Shown in pieces: positions 8,221 through 16,399 of a stretch of DNA of 64,000 bases (within the stretch, counting starts at the first letter, position 1; each line of letters opens with the position of its first letter). A program made the position numbers and the translations under genes. Where the stretch lies: positions 104,338 through 168,337 of the forward strand of contig NZ_SAXA01000010.1 of NCBI RefSeq assembly GCF_004122035.1, given 5' to 3'. Under the pieces are notes generated by a model. It had not been told where the DNA came from, made no database searches, and saw only the letters and a list, made by a program, of their open reading frames with translations. Source of the stretch: Ancylomarina salipaludis. Its GTDB lineage: Bacteria > Bacteroidota > Bacteroidia > Bacteroidales > Marinifilaceae.

Positions 8221-10812
8221 ATGAATTTTAATAACTACACCATAAAATCGCAAGAAGCGATACAATATGCTCAGCAAATTGCTCAGGGCTTTGAAAATCA
8301 GCAAATCGAGAATGCGCATATCCTAAAAGCCATTTTTGAACTTGATGAAAATGTTTTGCCTTTTATTTTTAAAAAGATTGGTATAAATACGGAGATTTTT
8401 CAAAAAACAATCGATCATATCATTCAAAGTTTTCCTAAAGTTCAGGGAGGCGATATCATGTTGTCACGCGATTCAGTTAATAGCTTGAATGATGCGGCCA
8501 ATATTGCGAAGAAAATGAAAGATGAGTATATTTCAATAGAGCATCTTCTTTTGGCCATGTTAAAAGCTAAGGATCCGGTGTCTCGTTTGATGAAAGATAA
8601 TGGGATTAATGAAAGCAACCTCTCAGCAGCAATTAATGAACTGCGCAAAGGGAAAAATGTGACCTCGCAATCGCAGGAGGATAGTTATAATTCTCTGGAC
8701 AAATATGCACGTAATCTGAATAAACTGGCCAATGATGGTAAGCTGGATCCTGTAATTGGCAGAGACGAAGAGATAAGACGAATCTTGCAAATTCTTTCGC
8801 GTCGAACCAAAAATAACCCCATGCTTATAGGGGAACCTGGCACGGGTAAAACCGCCATAGCTGAAGGTTTGGCCCATCGTTTGGTTAAGGGGGATATCCC
8901 GGATAATCTGAAGGATAAGATTATTTACTCTTTGGATATGGGAGCCTTAATTGCCGGAGCCAAATACAAAGGAGAATTCGAAGAAAGGCTCAAGGCTGTT
9001 GTGAAAGAGGTGGTTTCTGAGGATGGGAAAATCGTTTTGTTCATCGATGAAATTCACACCCTTGTTGGCGCGGGTGGTGGTCAGGGCGCTATGGATGCGG
9101 CAAATATTTTAAAACCCGCTTTGGCTCGTGGCGAACTTCGTGCGATTGGGGCAACCACATTGGATGAGTATCAGAAATACTTTGAAAAAGATAAGGCGCT
9201 TGAACGTCGTTTCCAGAAGGTGATGATTAGTGAACCGAATCGAGAAAGTGCCATTTCGATACTTCGGGGTATTAAGGATAAGTATGAGAGCCATCATAAA
9301 GTGAGGATACAGGATAGTGCTGTGATTGCTGCTGTCGAACTTTCGCAACGTTATATTACCGATCGTTTTCTACCCGATAAGGCTATTGATTTGATGGATG
9401 AATCGGCAGCAAAATTGCGTATGGAAATAGACTCAAAACCGGAGGAGTTGGATGTGCTCGATCGCAAGATTATGCAATATGAGATTGAATTGGAAGCCAT
9501 CAAACGCGATAAGGATAAGGCTAAAATTTCGCAAATAAAAAAGGAACTGGCAGATGTTAAAGAAAGCCGTGAAGGCATTTATGCCAAGTGGCGTTTGGAA
9601 AAAGATTTGGTGGAAAAGGTGCAATCGGTAAAGGCACAGATCGAAGATCACAAACAGAAGGCGGACAGAGCCGAACGTGATGGCGATTTTGGTCTGGTTG
9701 CTGAACTCCGCTATGGGAAAATAAAAGAGGATGAGGAATTGTTGAATCAGCTTCAAAATGAATTGGTTGCCAATCAGGAAACGGCTTTAATCAAAGAGGA
9801 AGTGACCAGTGAAGATATTGCTGAGGTCGTGGCAAAATGGACCGGGATACCCGTTTCAAAAATGTTGCGCAGCGATAGAGAGAAGCTCTTGTATTTGGAA
9901 GATGAGCTGCACAAGAGTGTGGTTGGACAAGATGAGGCAATTGAACTTGTTGCAGATGCGGTCAGACGTTCGCGTGCCGACTTGCAGGACAGTCGTCGCC
10001 CCATTGGAAGTTTCTTATTTTTGGGAACAACGGGGGTTGGAAAAACGGAGCTGGCTAAAACTTTGGCCGAGTACCTTTTCAACGATGCGAATGCCTTAAC
10101 TCGTATTGATATGAGTGAATATCAGGAGCGTCATGCGGTGAGTCGTTTGGTTGGGGCACCTCCGGGATACGTGGGTTATGATGAAGGGGGACAATTAACC
10201 GAGGCAGTTAGACGTAAACCCTATTCGGTTGTGCTTTTAGATGAAATAGAGAAAGCGCATCCGGATACCTTTAATATCCTTTTGCAAGTTTTAGACGAAG
10301 GTCGGTTAACAGATAATAAGGGCCGGGTGGCTGATTTTAGAAACACCATCATTATTATGACATCGAATATGGGTGCTCATATCATTCAGGATAAATTGGA
10401 GAATATCGATATGAGTAAGCGAATGGTTGTGTTGGATGAAACAAAGCTTGAGGTACTTAAACTATTAAAACAAACGGTTCGTCCGGAATTTTTGAATCGT
10501 ATTGACGAAACCGTGATGTTTACACCGTTGAATATCGAAGAAGTGAAGCAGATTGTCGAACTTCAGATTGGTCTTTTAAAAAGTATGCTGGCTAAAAAAG
10601 ATATTCAACTGGAAGTGTCATCTGATGTTATTTCTCATTTGGCCGATGTTGGTTTTGAGCCTCAGTTTGGAGCGAGACCCATCAAACGGGTTATTCAGCG
10701 AATGATTCTCAATCCGCTATCCAAAGAGATTTTATCGGGAAGGCTGATTTCAGAGAACACCATCTCAATTGAATTGGAGGGTGATAAGCTGGTTTTTAAA
10801 AACAAGTCATAA
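8221..10812 (+). CDS. clpB: ClpB protein disaggregase
   Basis: The protein has 863 residues, the normal size of ClpB. The Clp N-domain covers about 1-145. NBD1 has Walker A GEPGTGKT near 204 and Walker B VLFIDEIHTL near 273. The coiled-coil middle domain is seen at about 410-525 (KPEELDVLDRKIMQYEIELEAI and on), which separates ClpB from ClpA and ClpC. NBD2 has Walker A GTTGVGKTELAKTLAEYL near 601, pore loop GYVGYDEGG and Walker B VVLLDEIEKAH near 671. It works as a hexamer with DnaK to pull polypeptides out of aggregates in the cytoplasm. No CIRCE-like repeat was seen upstream. A terminator follows at 10846. Confidence 0.97.
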   Translation: MNFNNYTIKSQEAIQYAQQIAQGFENQQIENAHILKAIFELDENVLPFIFKKIGINTEIFQKTIDHIIQSFPKVQGGDIMLSRDSVNSLNDAANIAKKMKDEYISIEHLLLAMLKAKDPVSRLMKDNGINESNLSAAINELRKGKNVTSQSQEDSYNSLDKYARNLNKLANDGKLDPVIGRDEEIRRILQILSRRTKNNPMLIGEPGTGKTAIAEGLAHRLVKGDIPDNLKDKIIYSLDMGALIAGAKYKGEFEERLKAVVKEVVSEDGKIVLFIDEIHTLVGAGGGQGAMDAANILKPALARGELRAIGATTLDEYQKYFEKDKALERRFQKVMISEPNRESAISILRGIKDKYESHHKVRIQDSAVIAAVELSQRYITDRFLPDKAIDLMDESAAKLRMEIDSKPEELDVLDRKIMQYEIELEAIKRDKDKAKISQIKKELADVKESREGIYAKWRLEKDLVEKVQSVKAQIEDHKQKADRAERDGDFGLVAELRYGKIKEDEELLNQLQNELVANQETALIKEEVTSEDIAEVVAKWTGIPVSKMLRSDREKLLYLEDELHKSVVGQDEAIELVADAVRRSRADLQDSRRPIGSFLFLGTTGVGKTELAKTLAEYLFNDANALTRIDMSEYQERHAVSRLVGAPPGYVGYDEGGQLTEAVRRKPYSVVLLDEIEKAHPDTFNILLQVLDEGRLTDNKGRVADFRNTIIIMTSNMGAHIIQDKLENIDMSKRMVVLDETKLEVLKLLKQTVRPEFLNRIDETVMFTPLNIEEVKQIVELQIGLLKSMLAKKDIQLEVSSDVISHLADVGFEPQFGARPIKRVIQRMILNPLSKEILSGRLISENTISIELEGDKLVFKNKS

Positions 10813-10845
10813 AATATGGTTTAGTAAGTTTAATAGTTTAGAATT

Positions 10846-10875
10846 AGGTGCAGTCATAGGGCTGCACCTTTTTTT
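10846..10875 (+). terminator. Rho-independent terminator after clpB
   Basis: AGGTGCAG-tcataggg-CTGCACCT has a perfect 8-bp stem with a run of seven T at its 3' side. It is the best-formed member of the shared terminator family. Confidence 0.9.
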
Positions 10876-11119
10876 CATCTCTATGTTGGGAAAGTTGTTG
10901 TGTTTTAAACATGAAATTGGTGTTCTGAATTTTGTTTCAAAAAACTTTCAAAAAAAAATAAAGACTTTTAGGTGTTTATTTGTGTTATATTAGTCATGTT
11001 CTGTTAGTTACTTAATATCAGTTCAATATGAGGAGTTGTTTGTTCGGTTAAAAAAACATAAACTCGAAATTTAATTTAAACATAAGAGATGTGTTTTTGA
11101 TTTTGTATTCAAAGAAGGC

Positions 11120-11150
11120 TTGGAAAGATAAAAAAAGCTCTCTATGTTTG
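11120..11150 (+). promoter_or_regulatory. Bacteroidota-type promoter of the S-box transcript
   Basis: TTG at 11120-11122, a 20-bp spacer, then TATGTTTG (11143-11150), a perfect fit to the TAnnTTTG -7 element of the primary sigma factor in Bacteroidota. The predicted start is near 11157, about 30 nt ahead of the riboswitch. Confidence 0.6.
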
Positions 11151-11186
11151 CAGCGTCAATTTCAATTAGAAATAGTTGATTTATAC

Positions 11187-11275
11187 AGAAGAGTGGAGAG
11201 ACAGGCTCGATGAAACTCTAGCAACCTGACACCAGTTAAGGTGCTAAGTCCTGATCCAACAGTTATGGAGAATAT
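11187..11275 (+). promoter_or_regulatory. SAM riboswitch (S-box type)
   Basis: The order of conserved pieces fits an S-box aptamer: GAGTGGAGAGACAGGCTC, GATGAAACTCTAGCAACCTG, then AGTTAAGGTGCTAAGTCCTG. The GAGTGG...GATGAAA, GCAACC and GGTGCTAA-TCCTG elements are the core conserved positions of the SAM-I aptamer. It lies in the leader of the carrier gene at 11627 and should lower its expression when S-adenosylmethionine is plentiful. The expression platform could lie in the roughly 350 nt that follow. Confidence 0.85.
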
Positions 11276-11289
11276 AAATTAAATTAGAA

Positions 11290-11400
11290 ATGAACAATAC
11301 TTTCTGCAATTTCGAACACCCATTCTTAATTCCCTTATTGGGGAAGACAATTCCTAACAAAGCCATTTTCATGCTTTGTATGCGAATGTGTATGTGTTAA
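11290..11400 (+). CDS. Short Met/Cys-rich ORF, possible leader peptide
   Basis: An ATG 15 nt after the riboswitch opens a 36-codon frame that ends in TAA. The first 27 residues are mixed (MNNTFCNFEHPFLIPLLGKT and on). The last nine, up to the stop, read MLCMRMCMC: four Met and three Cys in nine codons. A cluster of codons for the regulated amino acids right before the stop is the hallmark of ribosome-mediated attenuation leaders. The upstream stretch is A-rich, as at other starts in this phylum. T-rich hairpins follow at 11427-11472. No homologue is known to me, so translation and function are inference. It could also be a chance frame. Confidence 0.45.
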   Translation: MNNTFCNFEHPFLIPLLGKTIPNKAIFMLCMRMCMC

Positions 11401-11426
11401 TCCCGTTTTCTTACCGGAATCATATT

Positions 11427-11472
11427 GTCAGACATTTTATATTCTGACCTTCATTATTTTTTTGATTTTTTT
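11427..11472 (+). terminator. Possible attenuator downstream of the leader ORF
   Basis: A 6-bp stem GTCAGA...TCTGAC (11427-11432 with 11443-11448) is followed by a T-rich tract to 11472. A second hairpin, GTTACTGTA-tttct-TATAGTAAC, lies at 11490-11512. The first starts 27 nt after the leader stop, close enough for a stalled ribosome to affect folding. The stem is short and the T run is interrupted, so the call is tentative. Confidence 0.35.
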
Positions 11473-11626
11473 CTCTGATATAAGGCCTTGTTACTGTATT
11501 TCTTATAGTAACGGGCTCGTCAAAGCAGGATAGAAAATCAAACATTATAAGACTTCCGGAAATTAGGAATCCCCTTTTCAGCTTATCATTAACAATTAGT
11601 CATACCATATACTTTATTTCAGTACC

Positions 11627-12949
11627 ATGATTACGAACCAGAGCATTAAACCAAGTAATGGGATAGCCTTGCTGCCTTTTATTGTATTTATATTTACCTT
11701 TTTGGGAGCAGGAATTCTTTTGGAAGATTTTTATGCGATTCCTTCCCCCATATCTGTATTTTTAGGCATTATAACTGCTTTTATATTTTTGAAAGGCACA
11801 AGTGATAAAAAATTCAATACGCTGCTCAAAGGCTGTGGTGAACAGAAGATTTTGACCATGTGTCTTATTTACCTTTTAGCTGGAGCATTTGCCTCTGTAA
11901 CTGGTGCTATGGGCGGGGTTGAATCTACAGTGAATCTGGGTTTGAGTTTTATCCCTTCTCAGTATTTGGCAGCAGGAGTCTTTCTGCTAGCTTCATTTCT
12001 TTCAATTTCGACGGGAACTTCTGTGGGGGCAATTGTCGCTTTAGGACCAATTGCTGTTGGTTTAGCCGAGAGTAGTGGGGTGTCGCTTTCACTTTTAATG
12101 GGTAGTCTTTTGGGAGGCGCCATGTTTGGCGATAACCTGTCAGTGATTTCTGATACGACCATAGCGGCCACACAAACACAAGGGTGTAAAATGAAAGACA
12201 AATTTAGAGTTAATCTTTATATTGCTGTACCGGCGGCTCTGATATGCTTAATAATACTCTTTTATGTAGGTAATATTGCACCTGTAAGGCATTCAATACC
12301 GTTAATACCTGCAGATTATTCTCTGTTGTCAATCTTACCATATATTTTGGTTCTACTTCTTGCAATAACAGGTGTTAATGTTTTTACCGTTTTAACTTTA
12401 GGATGTATTTCTGCCGGGATTATTGGTATGGCCACAGGTCATTTTGGTGTGTTGGAACTTGGCAAGCGTGTATACGAGGGATTTAATAATATGTCAGAGA
12501 TTTTTTTACTCTCGATGCTAACAGGAGGTTTGGCTGAACTTGTCAGGGAAGCTGGCGGTATTAACTACCTATTAAAAAGGGTTGAAGCCTGTGTTCGAGG
12601 ACGTAAGTCAGCTCAATTGGGTATTGGCGCCTTAGTTTCTCTTACGGATTTTTCTATAGCTAACAATACGGTTTCCATCATTATAACGGGTCCCATAGCT
12701 AAACAAATAAGTGAAACGTATTGTATTGACAAGCGAAAAACAGCAGCACTTATTGACATTTTTTCCTGTATTTCACAAGGAATTTTGCCTTATGGCGCAC
12801 AGGTTCTGATTCTTTTGGGATTTACATCCGGTAGATTGACTTATTGGGAATTGCTACCCAATGTGCATTACCTTTTAGTGTTGCTAGGCTTTAGTTTATT
12901 GGCTATTTATTCTCCTTTTTGGGATCGCATTATTAAAAAGCGAATGTAG
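11627..12949 (+). CDS. NhaC-superfamily carrier, probable methionine transporter (MetT-type)
   Basis: This 440-residue integral membrane protein has about eleven hydrophobic segments. The motif GGVESTVNLGLSFIP is followed by a glycine- and serine-rich region LSISTGTSVGAIVALGPIAVGLAE and by FGDNLSVISDTTIAATQTQG. The last is a signature of NhaC-type Na+/H+ antiporters and their relatives. NhaC relatives under SAM riboswitches have been proposed as sodium-coupled methionine carriers (MetT). The S-box at 11187-11275 and the Met-rich leader ORF make methionine or a related sulfur compound the best substrate guess. Plain sodium/proton exchange remains possible. The ATG at 11627 gives the usual short N-terminus before the first helix. 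Confidence 0.75.
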   Translation: MITNQSIKPSNGIALLPFIVFIFTFLGAGILLEDFYAIPSPISVFLGIITAFIFLKGTSDKKFNTLLKGCGEQKILTMCLIYLLAGAFASVTGAMGGVESTVNLGLSFIPSQYLAAGVFLLASFLSISTGTSVGAIVALGPIAVGLAESSGVSLSLLMGSLLGGAMFGDNLSVISDTTIAATQTQGCKMKDKFRVNLYIAVPAALICLIILFYVGNIAPVRHSIPLIPADYSLLSILPYILVLLLAITGVNVFTVLTLGCISAGIIGMATGHFGVLELGKRVYEGFNNMSEIFLLSMLTGGLAELVREAGGINYLLKRVEACVRGRKSAQLGIGALVSLTDFSIANNTVSIIITGPIAKQISETYCIDKRKTAALIDIFSCISQGILPYGAQVLILLGFTSGRLTYWELLPNVHYLLVLLGFSLLAIYSPFWDRIIKKRM

Positions 12950-13137
12950 GTTTTTCATTAAAATTTAGCGAGGCTTGAATTTCAGTCTGTTTGTTGTGTG
13001 AACGAACAGATAATGGGATTGCTATGCTTTGTTTTAAATGAATAAAGGCTAGGTAATTGATCGTTTTTATCAATCGTTCAGAAATAGATAAATCACATTT
13101 ATTGTGAATTAAATAAAGTGCATCATAAATCAAAATC

Positions 13138-13278
13138 ATGTTTAAAGTAAGAAAAGAAGCAGAGGGTGTTTTAGATTTCTGGGATGGAAACAGGCATCAG
13201 TGGAAAAGACGAGTCGCTTATGGTATTAGTTGGGTATTTGTAGCATGTAAGGATATGATGTGTTTGGTTTGGATGTGA
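13138..13278 (+). CDS. Small ORF, doubtful
   Basis: This is a 46-codon ATG frame in the 461-bp gap between the carrier and the TonB receptor. The peptide (MFKVRKEAEGVLDFWDGNRH... ending in CLVWM) is rich in Trp and basic residues and has a weakly hydrophobic end. There is no family match that I know and no clear promoter. The rest of the gap (12950-13137 and 13279-13410) shows no gene or strong hairpin. Confidence 0.2.
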   Translation: MFKVRKEAEGVLDFWDGNRHQWKRRVAYGISWVFVACKDMMCLVWM

Positions 13279-13410
13279 GACATTTATCCATTATTTGTGA
13301 AATAAGATCTTGGTCTTTTTAAAGACTATCAAAAAGAAATGTTGTAAAACAAGTCATATTATTCAAAAAGATTTGGAGACCTATTGACTGAAAATATAAA
13401 AAAGTAAAAA

Positions 13411-16233
13411 ATGAAAAAGTTAATATTATCATTACTATATATATTGATCCTGTCAGGATCTGTGTTAGCACAAAAAAAAGCCATTTCAGGAACAGTTACT
13501 GATGCTCAAACCGGAGAAGCTTTACCTGGAGTAAGTGTTGTGATTCCGGGGACAACACTTGGAACCATTACGAACCAAGAGGGAAACTTTCAGTTGGGAA
13601 TCGATCAGAAATACTCCCTAGTCGAATTGAGGTTTGTGGGCTATCAGACAAAACAGATTGAACTCGGAAATCAGACTTTTCTTAAGGTAAGTCTGAGTCA
13701 GGAACAGCTTGGTTTAAACGAGGTCACAATTGTGGGGAGTCGTAATCCAAACCGATCAGTAATCGAAACGCCCACACCGGTCGATATTATTCCACTTGAA
13801 GCTGTGGTTCAACAGTCTGCCCAATTGGAATTGAGTCAGATTTTGAATTATGTTGCACCTTCCTTTTCTTCGAATAGATATACGGTTCAGGATGGAACCG
13901 ATCATGTTGATCCTGCTTCATTAAGAGGATTGGGGGTAGATCACGTTTTGGTTCTGATTAATGGGAAACGTCGACATTCGTCTTCGCTTGTAAACAATAC
14001 ACTTACTGTGGGGCGAGGTTCTTCGGGGATTGACTTAAACACGATTCCAACTGCTGCTATTGAGCGTATCGAAGTGTTAAGAGATGGTGCCGCTGCTCAA
14101 TATGGGTCTGATGCCATTGCAGGTGTCATCAATATTGTTCTTAAAAAAACTACTGACATGGTGAATGCTTCTATCAATACGGGTCAGACCTATGAAGGCG
14201 ATGGCGAGCAGGTCCAAATTAATACCAATTATGGTATTAAAGTAGGAGAATCGGGTTTCGTTAATCTTACCGGGCAGTATCAGAAAAGAGGGCATACTGA
14301 TAGAGCGGCTTTGTATACCGGTTCGGTTTACAAAACTGATGGGAAAGGAATATTCAGTGAAGATTTTCAGGAAGGTGATTTGAGCCCATTCCAGTCTGGC
14401 ACGACTTTATCTGCTGAGGAGGCAGCCAGTATCAATACACAAAATGTCATTACCAATAATTTATCAGCTGAGGAAGAGGAAGCTTTGATTGCTAGTAATG
14501 GTGGACGCAGACGTTTCAGTCTTAAAGCAGGTGATTCAGAAGCCGTGAATGCAGCTTTGTTTCTTAACTCCGGGATTCCTTTGAATGATAAGCAAGAGTT
14601 ATATGTCTTTGGTGGAATTAATTCCCGTCGGGGAAACTCAACAGGCTATTATCGTTTGCCCAATCAATCGAGAAATGTGAGTACAATTTACCCGCAGGGT
14701 TTTCTACCCGAAATTAATACCAAAATTATTGATGCTTCCTTATCTGCAGGTATTCGAGGAGAAGTCGGAAATTGGCATGTGGATTTATCAAACACTTATG
14801 GAACCAATTCTTTCCGATTTATTATTGGAAACACCTTGAATGCATCAATGGGAACAGCATCGCCTACGAGCTTTGATGCGGGGCGATTTCAGTTGACTCA
14901 GAATACAACCAATCTGGATTTCGATCACTATTTTGATACTATTTTGCAAGGGCTGAATCTGGCATTGGGAGCCGAATATCGAAATGAAATATATAGGGTG
15001 AGTGCTGGGGAAGAAGCTTCGTATCGTAATTATGGTAATGTGCAGGTGATTGAAGAATCCAATGGTGTAAACTATTTGAATGAGAACAAGACAATGAATA
15101 TCTTCTACGGACGACCGGGAGGATCTCAGGTCTTCCCAGGGTTTCAACCCAAGAATGAGGTGGATGAGTCTCGTTCAAGTATTGCTCTTTACGCAGATTT
15201 GGAACTGAACTTCACGAAAAGTTTCTTCATTTCTCTTGCAGGAAGATTTGAGGATTATACGGATTTTGGACAGACTTTTAATGGGAAAATTGCTTCTCGT
15301 TATCAGCTTGCTCCTAATTTTGCTGTGCGTGGAGCATTTAGTACAGGATTCAGGGCTCCTTCGCTTCAACAGAGGTTCTTTAATAATACAGCAACACTAT
15401 TTACTCAAAGAAATGGTGAGGTTGTGAGTTCAGAGGTTGGGACCTTTAGAAATGATAGTCGGGTGGCTAAGTTGATTGGTGTTCCTGCCTTGAAAAATGA
15501 GAGTTCGGTTAATTACAGCGCGGGTTTAATATGGAAACTTGCCAGGGGCCTCGACCTGACTTTGGATGGTTATTGGATAGATGTGAATGATCGAATTTTA
15601 CTTTCGGGTAATGTGAGTGCAGACGAGGCGAAGGAACCCGAATTGTATCAGATTCTGAGTTCGGTCAATGCGGGTGAAGCTCAGTTGTTTGCCAATACCG
15701 TTGATACCCGAACCAAAGGTTTAGATCTGATTTTGTCTTATCGTAAAAGTTTTGGTGAGAATCGACTAGCTCTTACTTTAGCGGCCAATTTTAATGAAAC
15801 CCGTGTGACTGATGTACACATTCCAAACAGTTTAAAAGCCAGCAAAGAGGAATTTTTTAGTCGGGAAGAAACGGCACGTTTGGAGACAGCGACTCCTAAG
15901 AGTAAGATTAATCTTGGAATTAACTATTCCTACAAACGGTTCTTTACCCAGTTGAATAATGTACGTTTCGGATCGGTAACAGATAGACAAGGAACTGAGA
16001 AATCACCTGTTGATCAGACGTTCTCTGCAAAAATTGTAACTGATTTGAGCTTGGGATATCATATAACGGATTATTTGAGTCTGACTATTGGAGCCAACAA
16101 TATTTTTAATGTTTATCCGGATGAAAATAGAAAAGAGTACCAAAGCGAAGGTCGTTTTAAGTATTCGCGTATTGTCAGTCAGTTTGGATCAAATGGGGGA
16201 TATTATTTTGCAAGGCTTGGATTTAAAATCTAA
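13411..16233 (+). CDS. TonB-dependent outer-membrane receptor
   Basis: The protein has 940 residues. The signal peptide is MKKLILSLLYILILSGSVLAQ (in two parts, residues 1-21). A carboxypeptidase-regulatory-like domain covers about 22-105 (ISGTVTDAQTGEALPGVSV). The plug domain spans about 115-245, with LRGLGVDHVLVLINGKRR and ERIEVLRDGAAAQYGSDAIAGVINI. The rest is a 22-strand-type barrel ending in an aromatic-rich strand (YFARLGFKI). It should import a bulky ligand using TonB energy. The barrel resembles siderophore/vitamin-type receptors more than SusC, and no SusD partner is present. The substrate is unknown. It is followed by a terminator at 16278. Confidence 0.9.
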   Translation: MKKLILSLLYILILSGSVLAQKKAISGTVTDAQTGEALPGVSVVIPGTTLGTITNQEGNFQLGIDQKYSLVELRFVGYQTKQIELGNQTFLKVSLSQEQLGLNEVTIVGSRNPNRSVIETPTPVDIIPLEAVVQQSAQLELSQILNYVAPSFSSNRYTVQDGTDHVDPASLRGLGVDHVLVLINGKRRHSSSLVNNTLTVGRGSSGIDLNTIPTAAIERIEVLRDGAAAQYGSDAIAGVINIVLKKTTDMVNASINTGQTYEGDGEQVQINTNYGIKVGESGFVNLTGQYQKRGHTDRAALYTGSVYKTDGKGIFSEDFQEGDLSPFQSGTTLSAEEAASINTQNVITNNLSAEEEEALIASNGGRRRFSLKAGDSEAVNAALFLNSGIPLNDKQELYVFGGINSRRGNSTGYYRLPNQSRNVSTIYPQGFLPEINTKIIDASLSAGIRGEVGNWHVDLSNTYGTNSFRFIIGNTLNASMGTASPTSFDAGRFQLTQNTTNLDFDHYFDTILQGLNLALGAEYRNEIYRVSAGEEASYRNYGNVQVIEESNGVNYLNENKTMNIFYGRPGGSQVFPGFQPKNEVDESRSSIALYADLELNFTKSFFISLAGRFEDYTDFGQTFNGKIASRYQLAPNFAVRGAFSTGFRAPSLQQRFFNNTATLFTQRNGEVVSSEVGTFRNDSRVAKLIGVPALKNESSVNYSAGLIWKLARGLDLTLDGYWIDVNDRILLSGNVSADEAKEPELYQILSSVNAGEAQLFANTVDTRTKGLDLILSYRKSFGENRLALTLAANFNETRVTDVHIPNSLKASKEEFFSREETARLETATPKSKINLGINYSYKRFFTQLNNVRFGSVTDRQGTEKSPVDQTFSAKIVTDLSLGYHITDYLSLTIGANNIFNVYPDENRKEYQSEGRFKYSRIVSQFGSNGGYYFARLGFKI

Positions 16234-16277
16234 ATGAGTAGATAAGAGCTCATGTTAAATAATTTGAATTTAATTTT

Positions 16278-16307
16278 AGCTGTAGCCCTTGAGCTGCAGC
16301 TTTTTTT
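16278..16307 (+). terminator. Rho-independent terminator after the TonB receptor
   Basis: AGCTGTAG-cccttgag-CTGCAGCT followed by seven T. The loop and stem layout is that of the shared terminator family. Confidence 0.85.
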
Positions 16308-16399
16308 ATAAACTATTGCTCAAAATGCGTTTTGTTTATTATGAATACTTATTATAAGTTTTTAAATTGAAGGGTAATCCTAATTTAAAAACGAATCAG

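Noticed and set aside
10769..10993. ORF of 74 codons across the clpB end and its terminator
   Set aside because: It reads through the strong terminator hairpin at 10846-10875, which would be unlikely in a real gene.
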